Source of the DNA: Terriglobia bacterium
GTDB taxonomy: Bacteria > Acidobacteriota > Terriglobia > Terriglobales > Acidobacteriaceae
DNA: 32,642 nt
Assembly (NCBI GenBank): GCA_020073185.1
Contig: JAIQFT010000049.1
Span: 1 to 32,642, forward strand
Direction of reading: 5' to 3'
The stretch's first letter is position 1; every line of letters begins with the position of its first letter. Under the pieces are notes generated by a model, which was not told the DNA's origin, ran no database searches, and saw nothing but the letters and a program-made list of their open reading frames with translations. The translations under genes and the position numbers were made by a program. Of this stretch, positions 6,350 to 14,578 are shown piece by piece.

Positions 6350-7384
6350 CTAGAACAGAGTGTTCTGCCTCTGTCCCGGCTTCAGCCCGAAATGCTCGTA
6401 CGCCAGGTGCGTCACGGTGCGCCCGCGCGGCGTGCGGTTCAGAAACCCGATCTGAATCAGAAACGGCTCGTAGATCTCTTCGATCGCATCCGGCTCCTCG
6501 GCCAGCGCCGCCGCCAGCGTATTTACCCCCACCGGACCGCCCTCATACTTGTTGATGATCGTCAGCAGCAGCTTGCGGTCAATCTCGTCGAACCCGTGGC
6601 GGTCCACTTCGAGCATCTGCAGCGCCGCCTCGGCCGTCGCGCGATCAATGTGCCCTCCACCGCGCACTTGGGCATAGTCGCGCACCCGCCGCAGCAGCCG
6701 GTTGGCAATCCGCGGCGTCCCCCTTGCCCGCGACGCAATCTCCAGCGCGCCGTCATGGTCGATCTGCACTCCCAGAATCTCCGCCGAGCGCTTGACGATG
6801 ACCCGCAGATCCTCATGCGTGTAAAACTCCAGCCGCAGCACGATCCCGAACCGCGAGCGCAGCGGAGACGACAGCAGCCCCGCCCGCGTCGTCGCCCCGA
6901 CAAAGGTGAACGGCTGTACCTCGATGGTGTGCGTCCGCGCCGACGGTCCCTGCCCGATGATGATGTCCAGCTTGTAGTCTTCCAGCGCCGAGTACAGCAG
7001 TTCCTCCAGCACCGGTTGCAGCCGGTGCACCTCGTCAATGAACAGCACCTGTTTTTCGCGGACGTTGGTGAGGATGGCGGTCAGGTCGCCCTTGATTTGC
7101 AGCGCCGGCCCCGAAGTCTGTTGAAACTGCGCCCCCAACTCGTTGGCGATGATCGTGGCCAGCGTCGTCTTCCCCAGCCCCGGCGGCCCATACAGCAGCA
7201 CGTGATCCAGCGCCTCGGCGCGCGAGCGCGCCGCCTCGATCGCCACCGCCAGGTTTTCCTTGACCTTGGACTGGCCGATGAATTCCTGCAGCCGCCGCGG
7301 CCGCAGCTTCAGTTCGTACGACGCATCATCGTCCACCGGGGCGGCGGAAACAATGCGGTCTGGGTTTTCCTTGGATGTAGCCAC
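6350..7384 (-). CDS. ruvB: Holliday junction branch migration helicase RuvB
   Basis: The hexameric AAA+ motor that drives branch migration of Holliday junctions with RuvA. Motifs in order: [19 protein letters not shown], Walker [12 protein letters not shown], Walker [16 protein letters not shown], the sensor 1 and arginine-finger stretch [18 protein letters not shown], and the C-terminal winged helix with [22 protein letters not shown] start at 7384 gives 344 residues, the normal length, and an N-terminus ([16 protein letters not shown]) shaped like other RuvBs. The frame is open back to 7477, but that would overlap the pilin gene. ruvA and ruvC are not in the window. Confidence 0.96.
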   Translation of the reverse strand: MATSKENPDRIVSAAPVDDDASYELKLRPRRLQEFIGQSKVKENLAVAIEAARSRAEALDHVLLYGPPGLGKTTLATIIANELGAQFQQTSGPALQIKGDLTAILTNVREKQVLFIDEVHRLQPVLEELLYSALEDYKLDIIIGQGPSARTHTIEVQPFTFVGATTRAGLLSSPLRSRFGIVLRLEFYTHEDLRVIVKRSAEILGVQIDHDGALEIASRARGTPRIANRLLRRVRDYAQVRGGGHIDRATAEAALQMLEVDRHGFDEIDRKLLLTIINKYEGGPVGVNTLAAALAEEPDAIEEIYEPFLIQIGFLNRTPRGRTVTHLAYEHFGLKPGQRQNTLF

Positions 7385-7446
7385 TGTGCGGCGATAGTAA
7401 GACGAAACTAGCAGCCACGCAATCGCGCTGAAGGATCGAGGACCGT

Positions 7447-7929
7447 CTACTGGATCACGGTGCCCGACGCCAAACAAGTCGCGACCAGGCCGTCGCCGGA
7501 GAAATTGATCACACCCGGGGTGGCGGAGCAGAAAGCCCGGGTCCCAGTGCCGCCGATGTTGATCGGTGCTGCCGTGGAAGTGTAGTTGGCCCTAGGCGTT
7601 CCGGCGCAGTCTTGCAGGCCAAAGTTGTAACCCGCCTTCTGGCCGGTGGACAGCACACTGTCCAGGATACCGGCTCCGCTGGAACTGATGGGGCTACCCC
7701 CGGCGGGCGGACCCAGCTCGGTCAGCGAGCAAGTGTAGCCAATAGTGGGATAAGTCGACGCATACGTGGTCTCGGCGGTGGAGATGGTGCGCAGGGAAGC
7801 CACCGCCGACGCTTCGTTGGCGGCGATGCGCGCGCGCAAAAGGTTGGGAAGGGCGATCGCGGCGATGATCAGGATGATCGCCACCACGATCAGCAGCTCG
7901 ATCAGCGAGAATCCCTTTGCTTTCCTCAT
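7447..7929 (-). CDS. Type IV pilin-like major prepilin
   Basis: Encodes a subunit of a type IV pilus or related filament. The sequence [19 protein letters not shown] shows the short basic leader, Gly before the prepilin peptidase cut, N-methyl-Phe+1 and Glu+5, followed by a continuous hydrophobic helix to about residue 30. The C-terminal globular part (residues 50-160) is Gly/Ser/Thr-rich with four Cys (near TCSLTEL, LQDCAG, AFCSAT and ATCLAS), likely two disulfides. The ATG at 7929 has GGAGA about nine bases upstream. No pilus assembly genes are adjacent, so it is an orphan pilin, probably monocistronic. Confidence 0.9.
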   Translation of the reverse strand: MRKAKGFSLIELLIVVAIILIIAAIALPNLLRARIAANEASAVASLRTISTAETTYASTYPTIGYTCSLTELGPPAGGSPISSSGAGILDSVLSTGQKAGYNFGLQDCAGTPRANYTSTAAPINIGGTGTRAFCSATPGVINFSGDGLVATCLASGTVIQ

Positions 7930-8100
7930 ACCCGCACTCTCCGCCTCGCGGCGATATGCGCGCAAGGCACATCATAGGCCCATTTTGGCGGAGTATCGGG
8001 GAGGGTACTCTTAGAAGTAACGGGAGGAGGAAAGCATCCGCATTGTGCCGCACCCTCGCGGGCTTGGCAAGTTACTTTAGGCCGTGTACCGATCGCTTTC

Positions 8101-8307
8101 TCACGGCTCCTGCCGCGTTGCCCCGATGTCGGTCAGCACTTCCTGCCCGACCACCTTGCCGTCTTCGTACACTACGTGCATCAAGCGCACGCGATAGCTG
8201 CGTTTGCGCGCCATCGCGTGGGCGAGGTCGAAGTCCATGAACGACGCAATAAACTCCCACTTCCCGCCCTTGTTTTCCCAGATCTCGAACTGTGCGAACC
8301 TCGCCAT
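8101..8307 (-). CDS. Small conserved hypothetical protein
   Basis: The 68-residue product begins MARFAQFEIWENKGGKWEF and continues with FMDFDLAHAMARKRSYRVRL and HVVYEDGKVVGQEVLTDIG. It has normal globular composition with alternating strand-like and helix-like segments and no signal or membrane segment. I recall similar short proteins in acidobacterial genomes but know no function. It starts with ATG at 8307 with GCGGTAGTGC upstream, a weak ribosome site. A longer frame over the same bases (8072-8383) has poorer composition and was not chosen. Confidence 0.65.
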   Translation of the reverse strand: MARFAQFEIWENKGGKWEFIASFMDFDLAHAMARKRSYRVRLMHVVYEDGKVVGQEVLTDIGATRQEP

Positions 8308-8437
8308 GCACTACCGCGATGCCCTTGCCCTGCTGGCCAACATCCTCCGCCCCAGCTTCGGTCGCGGTGGATGTTCTCCGCAAACGATCGGGGCGGTCTC
8401 TCTCGGCCGCCCACTCGGTGCGCGTCGCGGCCCGCGA

Positions 8438-10543
8438 CTACTCCTCCTCCTCCGTCTCCTCGCCGCGCGACTTCTTGTAATTCTCGATGATCTTCTCCTG
8501 CTGCTGCGTCGGCACGATGTCGTAGTGGTCCATTTCCATGTTGAATGACCCGCGGCCCTGCGTCATGGAGGTGAGGTCCACGCCGTAGGTGAGCATCTCG
8601 GCCATCGGCACCTCAGCCTTGATCACCGTCTTGCCGGCCTTGTTGTCCATGCCCTGAATGCGCCCGCGCCGCCCGTTCAGGTCGCCCATGATGGCGCCCG
8701 CAAACTCGTCCGGAATCTCGATTTCCACCTTCATGATCGGCTCCAGCAGCGTTGGCTTGGCCTGCTCCATCGCCTTCTTGAACGCGATCCGCCCCGCCGT
8801 CTTGAACGACAATTCGTTGGAATCCACATCGTGATAGGACCCGTCGTACAGCACCACCTTGAAGTCCACCACCGGGTAGCCGGCCAGGAAGCCGCGCTGC
8901 GCCGCCTCCACGATGCCCTTCTCCACCGCCGGAATGAAGTTCCGCGGAATCGCGCCCCCGAATATCTCGTTCACAAACTCGAAATTCGCTCCCCGCGGCA
9001 GCGGCTCCATTTTGATCCGGCAGTCGCCGAACTGGCCGTGTCCGCCCGTCTGCTTCTTGTGACGTCCCTGCACATCCGCCCGTCCGCGGATCGTCTCCCG
9101 GTACGGCACCTTGGGCGCCTTCAGGTTTACCTCCGTGTGAAAGCGCTTCTTCAGTTTCGAGACTGTCACTTCGATGTGCTGCTGTCCCGTGCCCGCGATC
9201 AAAAACTCCTTCGTCTGCTCGTCGCGGAAGAAGCGCAGCATGGCGTCCTCCTCGCGCAGCTTGGCAATGCCGTTCGACAGCTTGTCTTCATCGGCTCTCG
9301 TCTTCGGCTCGATGGCGAACGTGATCGCCGGCTCCGGCAGCTTCACCTGCGCATACTGGATCGGCGACGCCTTATCGCCCAGCGTGTCGCCCGTCAGCGT
9401 GTCGCGCAGCTTGGCCACCGCGCCCAGGTCGCCGGCATGGAGTTCGTTCACCGGCACCATGTTCTTGCCCTGCATGACGGACACGTGCGCCAGCTTTTCC
9501 GGGCTCGACCGGGTGATGTTCTGCAGCGTCGCGTCGTTCTTCAACACGCCTGAATAGACCTTGAAATACGAAATGCGCCCCGCAAACGGATCGTTCAGCG
9601 TCTTGAACACGAGCGCCGACACCGGTTCCCTGTCCGCCACCTTGCGCGCCGGCGGCGCCCCATTGCCGCTGCTCGGCAGCGCTTCCACCGGCGGACGCTG
9701 CGTCGCCGCCGGCAAATAATCCGCGATGAACTGCAGCAATCGGTCCGCCCCGATATTCCCCAGACCCGAGGTGTACAGCACCGGGTAAATCCGCCGCGCC
9801 TCTACCGCCTTGCGTAGCCCCGCCAGCAGGTGCTCTTCGCTGATCGTGCTCTTGTCGAAAAATTCTTCCATCAGCGCGTCGTCGCCCTCGGCGATCAACT
9901 CCACCAGCCTTTCGTGCGCGCTGTTCGCTGCGTCCTTCAAATTCGCCGGGATTTCGCCGTCCTTGCCCTGCCCGTTGCCGCCCATCTCGTAGCTGAACGC
10001 CCTCATCCGCACCAGATCCACCACCCCGGTCAGGTTCTTCTCGCTGCCGATGGGAAGTTGCACCGCGATCGCCGTCCGCCCGAACGCGGCCACCGCCGAC
10101 CCCAGCATGCGCTCGGCGTCCGCGCGCTCGCGATCCATGCGCGACCCGACGATCACTCGCGGCAGGTTGTACTCCTCGGCGTACTGCCAGGTCTTCTCGG
10201 TGACCACCTCCACCCCGCCGACGCCGTCCACCGCCACCACCACGCCCTCGACCGCCGGCATCGCCATCTTGGCCTCGTGCACGAACATGTTGAACCCCGG
10301 CGTGTCGATGAAATTGATTTTCGTGCCCTTCCACTCGGCGTACGCCACCGCGCTGGAGATCGTCATCTGCCGCGCGATCGCTTCTTCGTCGAAATCGGTG
10401 GTGGTGCTGCCGTCGTCCACCCGTCCCAGCTTCGGCGTCGCGCCCGCGGTATACAGCATGGCGGAGATCATTTGCGTTTTGCCCGCGTGGCCGTGGCCCA
10501 CCACCGCCACATTGCGCACGTTTGCGCCTTCATAAACTTTCAC
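8438..10543 (-). CDS. Elongation factor G-like GTPase (EF-G paralogue)
   Basis: A five-domain translational GTPase of EF-G layout, 701 residues. G1 is GHGHAGKT (residues 16-23), G2 falls in EEAIARQMTIS, and G3 is DTPG (80-83). Domain IV carries HKKQTGGHGQFGDC, and domain V contains GRRGRIQGMDNKAGKTVI. The GTG start at 10543 follows AAAGGAG with eight bases spacing. The G4 motif, normally NKxD, reads SRMD (134-137). Together with the DDGSTTTDFDEE switch region this places it in the EF-G2/EF-G-like subgroup and not with the housekeeping fusA, which normally lies in the str operon. The precise role (translocation under stress, ribosome recycling or none) cannot be told. Confidence 0.9.
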   Translation of the reverse strand: MKVYEGANVRNVAVVGHGHAGKTQMISAMLYTAGATPKLGRVDDGSTTTDFDEEAIARQMTISSAVAYAEWKGTKINFIDTPGFNMFVHEAKMAMPAVEGVVVAVDGVGGVEVVTEKTWQYAEEYNLPRVIVGSRMDRERADAERMLGSAVAAFGRTAIAVQLPIGSEKNLTGVVDLVRMRAFSYEMGGNGQGKDGEIPANLKDAANSAHERLVELIAEGDDALMEEFFDKSTISEEHLLAGLRKAVEARRIYPVLYTSGLGNIGADRLLQFIADYLPAATQRPPVEALPSSGNGAPPARKVADREPVSALVFKTLNDPFAGRISYFKVYSGVLKNDATLQNITRSSPEKLAHVSVMQGKNMVPVNELHAGDLGAVAKLRDTLTGDTLGDKASPIQYAQVKLPEPAITFAIEPKTRADEDKLSNGIAKLREEDAMLRFFRDEQTKEFLIAGTGQQHIEVTVSKLKKRFHTEVNLKAPKVPYRETIRGRADVQGRHKKQTGGHGQFGDCRIKMEPLPRGANFEFVNEIFGGAIPRNFIPAVEKGIVEAAQRGFLAGYPVVDFKVVLYDGSYHDVDSNELSFKTAGRIAFKKAMEQAKPTLLEPIMKVEIEIPDEFAGAIMGDLNGRRGRIQGMDNKAGKTVIKAEVPMAEMLTYGVDLTSMTQGRGSFNMEMDHYDIVPTQQQEKIIENYKKSRGEETEEEE

Positions 10544-10628
10544 GATTGAAACTCCTTTAAGCCATTCCACTTCCCGGGTTGTACCGCCGACGGGATTAGG
10601 ACCCCTTGCGGAAGGGCGAACGGGAGAG

Positions 10629-10904
10629 TTAGGAAACCTGTGATTTTAGCAGACGCGAATTTTCCCCCTCAACTTGAACCCCAGCGGTGGTCAGACCTAC
10701 GACACCGCCGGAAACTCCGTCGCCGGAAAATGACGACACGTGCACCCATACTCCGTCGCGCGTCAATCCCATGAAACAGGGGTCCGGTTTCGAATCGTCG
10801 CCGCGTTTTGCGAATTCCCGCCGGAAGCCGAGCCGTTTGCAATAGAAATCCTCCGCTGCCGCCGAGTCCGATACGTGGACGAGAGGAATCGCGAGCTTGA
10901 TCAT
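10629..10904 (-). pseudogene. Truncated VOC/glyoxalase-family gene
   Basis: The N-terminal half of a vicinal-oxygen-chelate fold is clear: MIKLAIPLVHVSDSAAAEDF, then FYCKRLGFRREF, then FMGLTRDGVWVHVSSFSGDG. From about residue 70 the sequence no longer resembles the family and stops at 91 residues, whereas single-domain members have about 115-130 and need the second beta-alpha-beta-beta-beta module. The ATG at 10904 has GGTGGGG upstream. It looks like a fragment left by a deletion adjoining the EF-G gene, though a short expressed half-domain cannot be excluded. Confidence 0.55.
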
Positions 10905-11075
10905 GCGCCACCCCACCTTCGTAGGTAAGATCTTAGTCGGTCTTGGACCTGGGTCCCGAAGCCTGCAGGCCTTTCTTCTCCTTGCGCCCGCGCCTGCCCC
11001 ATCGCATACTTGTCCTACGCTGTGGGGTTCTTAATTTCGCGTATCCAAAGCCCCGGGTAGTAACTCTAATTGCCC

Positions 11076-11441
11076 ATGATTGGCGCGAAACGCCAAATCG
11101 CGCGCGCGACTGCCTCGCTCATCGTGCTCGCTCTATGCTGGCCGATGGCGACCGCCTTCGCCGCTGCCGCATCCGCGCCGGCTCAAAAAGCCTGCTGCAT
11201 GCGTGCCTCGCATGGCTGCCACCCGCACGATCGGTCCGGCGACCAGTTCGAATCCATCTGCCATGCCTGCGGATGGTGCCACGCTCTCCCCAACGCCCAG
11301 GCGCACTTGGTATCCGCCTCCGTCACGTTTTCATTCGCTGTCTATCACGCGCCCGAACTTTCCGAGTCAATGTCCCAGGCTGCTGCCGCTCCTTCCCGCC
11401 TGCACGCCTCCCGAGCCCCTCCGCGCCCCGCATCCGCGTGA
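11076..11441 (+). CDS. Exported Cys/His-rich small protein
   Basis: The 121-residue product from the ATG at 11076 has a basic start, a hydrophobic signal sequence (about residues 10-31, ending AFAAAASA), then a metal-binding-looking segment with KACCMRASHGCHPHD and CHACGWCHAL. The C-terminal part is Ala/Ser/Pro-rich. The pattern recalls DUF2946-like small periplasmic proteins encoded beside copper TonB receptors, but this is analogy. The signal peptide and Cys/His cluster make this frame more credible than two overlapping frames. No clear ribosome site is seen; GATTGGCG and CGCCAAATC around codons 2-8 could pair. It precedes a TonB-dependent receptor on the same strand. Confidence 0.6.
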   Translation: MIGAKRQIARATASLIVLALCWPMATAFAAAASAPAQKACCMRASHGCHPHDRSGDQFESICHACGWCHALPNAQAHLVSASVTFSFAVYHAPELSESMSQAAAAPSRLHASRAPPRPASA

Positions 11442-11531
11442 CCGATAGTTCGAGCAGATTCCGGGAGCCTCAATGCAGATAGCCTCAATGCTGACAGGCT
11501 CGATGCAACTGGGGTCGCTGAAATCGGGTGG

Positions 11532-11584
11532 AGCAGGCCTTCAGGCCTGCTGACCACGCCGGAAAGCAGTGCGGGCTTTAGCCC
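11532..11584. repeat. REP-like pair of short palindromes
   Basis: AGCAGGCCT-TC-AGGCCTGCT at 11532-11551 is a perfect 9-bp inverted repeat. GGGCT-TT-AGCCC follows at 11573-11584. A GGGCT-GAA-GCCC-type motif recurs at 16153-16164. Such GGGCTxxAGCCC palindromes look like dispersed intergenic repeats. They sit in the gap between the Cys-rich gene and the TonB receptor. Confidence 0.5.
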
Positions 11585-11621
11585 CTGCGGTACATCCCTC
11601 CGGACCTGCTCCGATGATCAA

Positions 11622-11650
11622 CTGCGCTCTGCGCCTTTGCGTCCTTGCGG
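11622..11650. repeat. Short-period repeat abutting the TonB receptor ribosome site
   Basis: CTCTGCG CCTTTGCG TCCTTGCG repeats a TTGCG/TGCG core at 7-8 base steps and runs straight into GGAAGGAA, the ribosome site of the next gene. It is degenerate and single-armed. Confidence 0.4.
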
Positions 11651-11662
11651 AAGGAACTCCCG

Positions 11663-13840
11663 ATGCGAAAGAGTTGGATTCTCGTCGTGCTGCTTGCTTA
11701 CGCTGCCGCCGCCCACGCCACCGTCTTTGGCGGTATTCGCGGCCTGGTTCACGACGCCCAGCACCGTCCCATTGTCGGTGCCCAAGTGGTCATCCACGCC
11801 GTCAACTCCGACTGGCGCAAGAGCGCCGATACCAACGACCTCGGCGAGTTTCGCCTCGGCGCCGTTCCCGCCGGCGCCTACGAGATCGATGTCTCCGCCC
11901 CCGGTTTCGCCAATTCGCGCCAGACCCTCACCGTCACCTCCGGCTACGTCCTGGAAGCTCATTTCCCGCTCGCCATCGCCCAGGTCCACCAGTCCATCGA
12001 AGTCAAAGCCGAGCCCGAATCCGTCGGTACCACCACGTCCACGACCATCGCCCTGGTCAGCCGCGAGCAGATTGCGCAGACCCCCGGCGCTGACCGTACC
12101 AACAGTCTCGCCATGATCACCGACTTCACTCCCGGCGCGGTCATCGTGCACGACCAGTTGCACCTCCGCGGCGGACACCAAGTCACCTGGCTGCTCGACG
12201 GCGTCCCGGTGCCCAACACCAACATTGCCAGCAACGTCGGCCCGCAGTTCGACCCCAAGGACATGGACTATCTCGAAATCCAGCGCGGGGGTTTCTCCTC
12301 CGAATACGGCGACCGCGCCTACGGAGTGCTCAACGTCGTCCCGCGCTCCGGCTTCGAGCGCGACCACCAGGCCGAGCTCGTCGCCAGCTACGGCAGCTTC
12401 AATCAGACCAACAACCAGTTCAACTTCGGCAACCACAATGAACGCCTCGCCTATTACGCCAGCATCTCCGGCAACCGCACCGACCTCGGCCTGGAGACCC
12501 CGGTGCCCCAAGTCATTCACGACCTCGGCAGCGGCCTCAGCGCTTTCACGTCTCTGATCTATAACAAGACGCCAAACGATCAGCTTCGCTCCGTCGTCTC
12601 GGTGCGCGGCGACCACTACCAGGTCCCCAACGATCCCGACCAGCAGGCCTTGGGTCTGCGCGACGTCGATAACGAGCGCGACGTCTTCGCCAACTTCTCC
12701 TGGGTGCACACCTCGCCGCAAGGGCTGATGTTCACCGTCTCGCCCTTCTTCCACTTCAATTCCGCGCACTATCAGGGCAGTGTCGATGACGACCGCGGCT
12801 CCAATTATGCCGGCGGGGTCGTCACCCTCGGCGCCAGCGGCGGGCGCCACAATGCCCGCGTCGGGGTCGAAGGCTTCGCACAGCGCGAATCCCGAGCCCT
12901 GGCCCTCACCAGCGACACCGGCGCGTTCAGCGCGTCACAGCACACGTGGGGCAACCTCGCCGCGCTGTTTGCCGAAGATCAGTTCAAGGCGGCGTCATGG
13001 CTGACTTTCAATGCCGGCGTGCGCCTTACCCATTTCAGCGGCGGGGTCAATGAAACGGTCGCCGACCCGCGCATCGGCGCCGCCCTCACCGTCCCTCGCC
13101 TGCGCTGGACCTTGCGCGCCTTCTACGGCCGCTACTACCAGGCGCCACCTCTGTTCAGTGTCGGCGGGCCCGAGCTCGCCCTCGCTGCCGACCAAGGCTT
13201 CGGATTCCTGCCGCTCAAAGGCGAACGCGACGAGCAGCATGAGTTCGGCCTGGCCATTCCTCTGCGCGGCTGGACGTTGGACTTCTCGCACTTCAAGACT
13301 GCCGCCAAGAACTTCTTCGATCACGACGTCCTCGGAAACTCCAACATCTTCTTCCCGCTCACCATTGACCGTGCCCGGATTCACGGCTACGAAGCCACCG
13401 TGCGTTCCCCGCAAATCGCCGGCCGCGCTACGCTTCATCTCGCCTTCTCGCGCCAGTGGGTGGAAGGCTTCGGCGGCGTCACCGGCGGTCTTACCGACTT
13501 CTCCCCGCCCGAGGATACCTGGTTCCTTCTCGATCACGACCAGCGCGACACCCTCAGCTTCGGCGGCAATGTCCGCCTGCCCTTGCACTCCTGGATGTCC
13601 GCCAACCTCAATTACGGTTCCGGCTTCCTCAACGGCGACGGCCCCTCTCACCTGCCGTCGCACACCACCTTTGATCTCTCTCTGGGCAAGACTTTCGGCG
13701 AGAGCTGGACTATCCAGGCCAGTGGCCTGAATTTGAATAACAACCAGTATTTGCTCGACAACAGCAACACCTTCGGCGGCACTCACTACGCCAATCCGCG
13801 CGAAGTCATCGTCGAGGTCCGCTACCGCTTCAAGTACTAG
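11663..13840 (+). CDS. TonB-dependent outer-membrane receptor with carboxypeptidase-regulatory domain
   Basis: The 725-residue outer-membrane protein starts with a signal peptide (MRKSWILVVLLAYAAAAHA), then a CarboxypepD_reg-like domain (about residues 22-100: GGIRGLVHDAQHRPIVGAQV, DLGEFRLGAVPAGAYEIDV), a plug domain (about 105-215, with LHLRGGHQVTWLLDGVPVPN), and a beta barrel ending in EVRYRFKY with a terminal aromatic residue. The ATG at 11663 has AAGGAA seven bases upstream. The substrate is unknown. Its length is close to classical metal/siderophore receptors and not to the roughly 1100-residue acidobacterial forms. It is flanked by a Cys-rich exported protein and a CxxC thioredoxin-fold protein on the same strand. 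Confidence 0.9.
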   Translation: MRKSWILVVLLAYAAAAHATVFGGIRGLVHDAQHRPIVGAQVVIHAVNSDWRKSADTNDLGEFRLGAVPAGAYEIDVSAPGFANSRQTLTVTSGYVLEAHFPLAIAQVHQSIEVKAEPESVGTTTSTTIALVSREQIAQTPGADRTNSLAMITDFTPGAVIVHDQLHLRGGHQVTWLLDGVPVPNTNIASNVGPQFDPKDMDYLEIQRGGFSSEYGDRAYGVLNVVPRSGFERDHQAELVASYGSFNQTNNQFNFGNHNERLAYYASISGNRTDLGLETPVPQVIHDLGSGLSAFTSLIYNKTPNDQLRSVVSVRGDHYQVPNDPDQQALGLRDVDNERDVFANFSWVHTSPQGLMFTVSPFFHFNSAHYQGSVDDDRGSNYAGGVVTLGASGGRHNARVGVEGFAQRESRALALTSDTGAFSASQHTWGNLAALFAEDQFKAASWLTFNAGVRLTHFSGGVNETVADPRIGAALTVPRLRWTLRAFYGRYYQAPPLFSVGGPELALAADQGFGFLPLKGERDEQHEFGLAIPLRGWTLDFSHFKTAAKNFFDHDVLGNSNIFFPLTIDRARIHGYEATVRSPQIAGRATLHLAFSRQWVEGFGGVTGGLTDFSPPEDTWFLLDHDQRDTLSFGGNVRLPLHSWMSANLNYGSGFLNGDGPSHLPSHTTFDLSLGKTFGESWTIQASGLNLNNNQYLLDNSNTFGGTHYANPREVIVEVRYRFKY

Positions 13841-13924
13841 CGTTCATGCGCTAAATTACCTGGTTCCACGCCAGCGCAACTATCTGTGCCCGGTCGCATC
13901 TATATGCAACGAGCAACTCTCACT

Positions 13925-14569
13925 ATGAAGACGAAGCAACCCAGCGTGGCCTGGCTGATCAGCTTGTTAGTTTTTGCCGCGTGCGGCGCCACCGCCTTGC
14001 GCGCGCAGAGCCCCAATGAGGTCCTGCGCCCGCCCAAGGGCGCTAAGGTGGCCATCGTGGTTTTCGAAGATCTCGAGTGCCCCGACTGCGCCCGCGCCGC
14101 CCCGCTCGTTCTGGAAGCCGCCAAGGCCTACAAGATCCCCGTAGTCCGCTACGACTTCCCCCTGCCCCAGCATCTGTGGTCCTTCGATGCCGCCGTATTG
14201 GCCCGCTTTTTCGGCAGCAAGTCGCCCGCGCTCGGCGTGGAATATCGCGAGTACATCTTCGAGCACCAGCAACAGATCACCGGCGCCAATCCCCTGGACG
14301 AAACCGGCCAGAAGCAGCGCCTGCGCGTCGCCACGGAAAAATTCGCCCAGGAACACAAGGTCGTGCTGCCCTTCGTCGTGGACCCACAGAACAAGTTCGC
14401 CAACGCCGTCCGCGCCGACCGCGACCTCGGCACCCGCATCGGCATCCAGCACACGCCGACGCTCTACGTCGTCAACAACAGCCGCACCGGACGCCCCTTC
14501 ATCGAAGTCGTCGATCGTTCGCAGCTATTTCAATTGATTGACCAGATGAAAAGCGAAGCCGGCTCCTGA
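13925..14569 (+). CDS. Exported DsbA-like thioredoxin-fold protein
   Basis: The 214-residue product from the ATG at 13925 has a signal sequence (residues 1-27, ending ALRAQ), then a thioredoxin-like fold: VAIVVFEDLECPDCARAAPL holds the CPDC redox pair (C52, C55), an inserted helical domain follows, and QHTPTLYVV gives the cis-Pro loop. This order matches the DsbA/DSBA-like thioredoxin_4 family. It probably acts in the periplasm as thiol oxidase, reductase or isomerase. It starts 84 bases after the TonB receptor and may be cotranscribed. Upstream ATG/GTG codons exist in frame (13886, 13904), but only this start gives a proper signal peptide. Confidence 0.85.
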   Translation: MKTKQPSVAWLISLLVFAACGATALRAQSPNEVLRPPKGAKVAIVVFEDLECPDCARAAPLVLEAAKAYKIPVVRYDFPLPQHLWSFDAAVLARFFGSKSPALGVEYREYIFEHQQQITGANPLDETGQKQRLRVATEKFAQEHKVVLPFVVDPQNKFANAVRADRDLGTRIGIQHTPTLYVVNNSRTGRPFIEVVDRSQLFQLIDQMKSEAGS

Positions 14570-14578
14570 ACGTTCTTA

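Noticed and set aside
7385-7477. Longer ruvB N-terminus from an ATG at 7477
   Set aside because: It would overlap the pilin gene, has no resemblance to RuvB N-termini and makes the protein too long.
7930-8100. Sigma-54 promoter for the pilin gene
   Set aside because: A GGCAC and a TGC are present but their spacing is two bases too long for the -24/-12 pattern.
8072-8383. 103-residue frame over the small conserved protein
   Set aside because: Composition is Arg/Gly-rich and shadow-like; the 68-residue frame has a more natural sequence.
10943-11482. 179-residue plus-strand frame over the Cys-rich exported protein
   Set aside because: It is Arg/Pro/Ser-rich with no start signal; the overlapping 11076 frame has a signal peptide and a coherent Cys/His cluster.
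11618-12850. 410-residue minus-strand frame opposite the TonB receptor
   Set aside because: A long open shadow caused by high GC in the third codon position; the Val/Gly/Glu-rich sequence matches no protein type.
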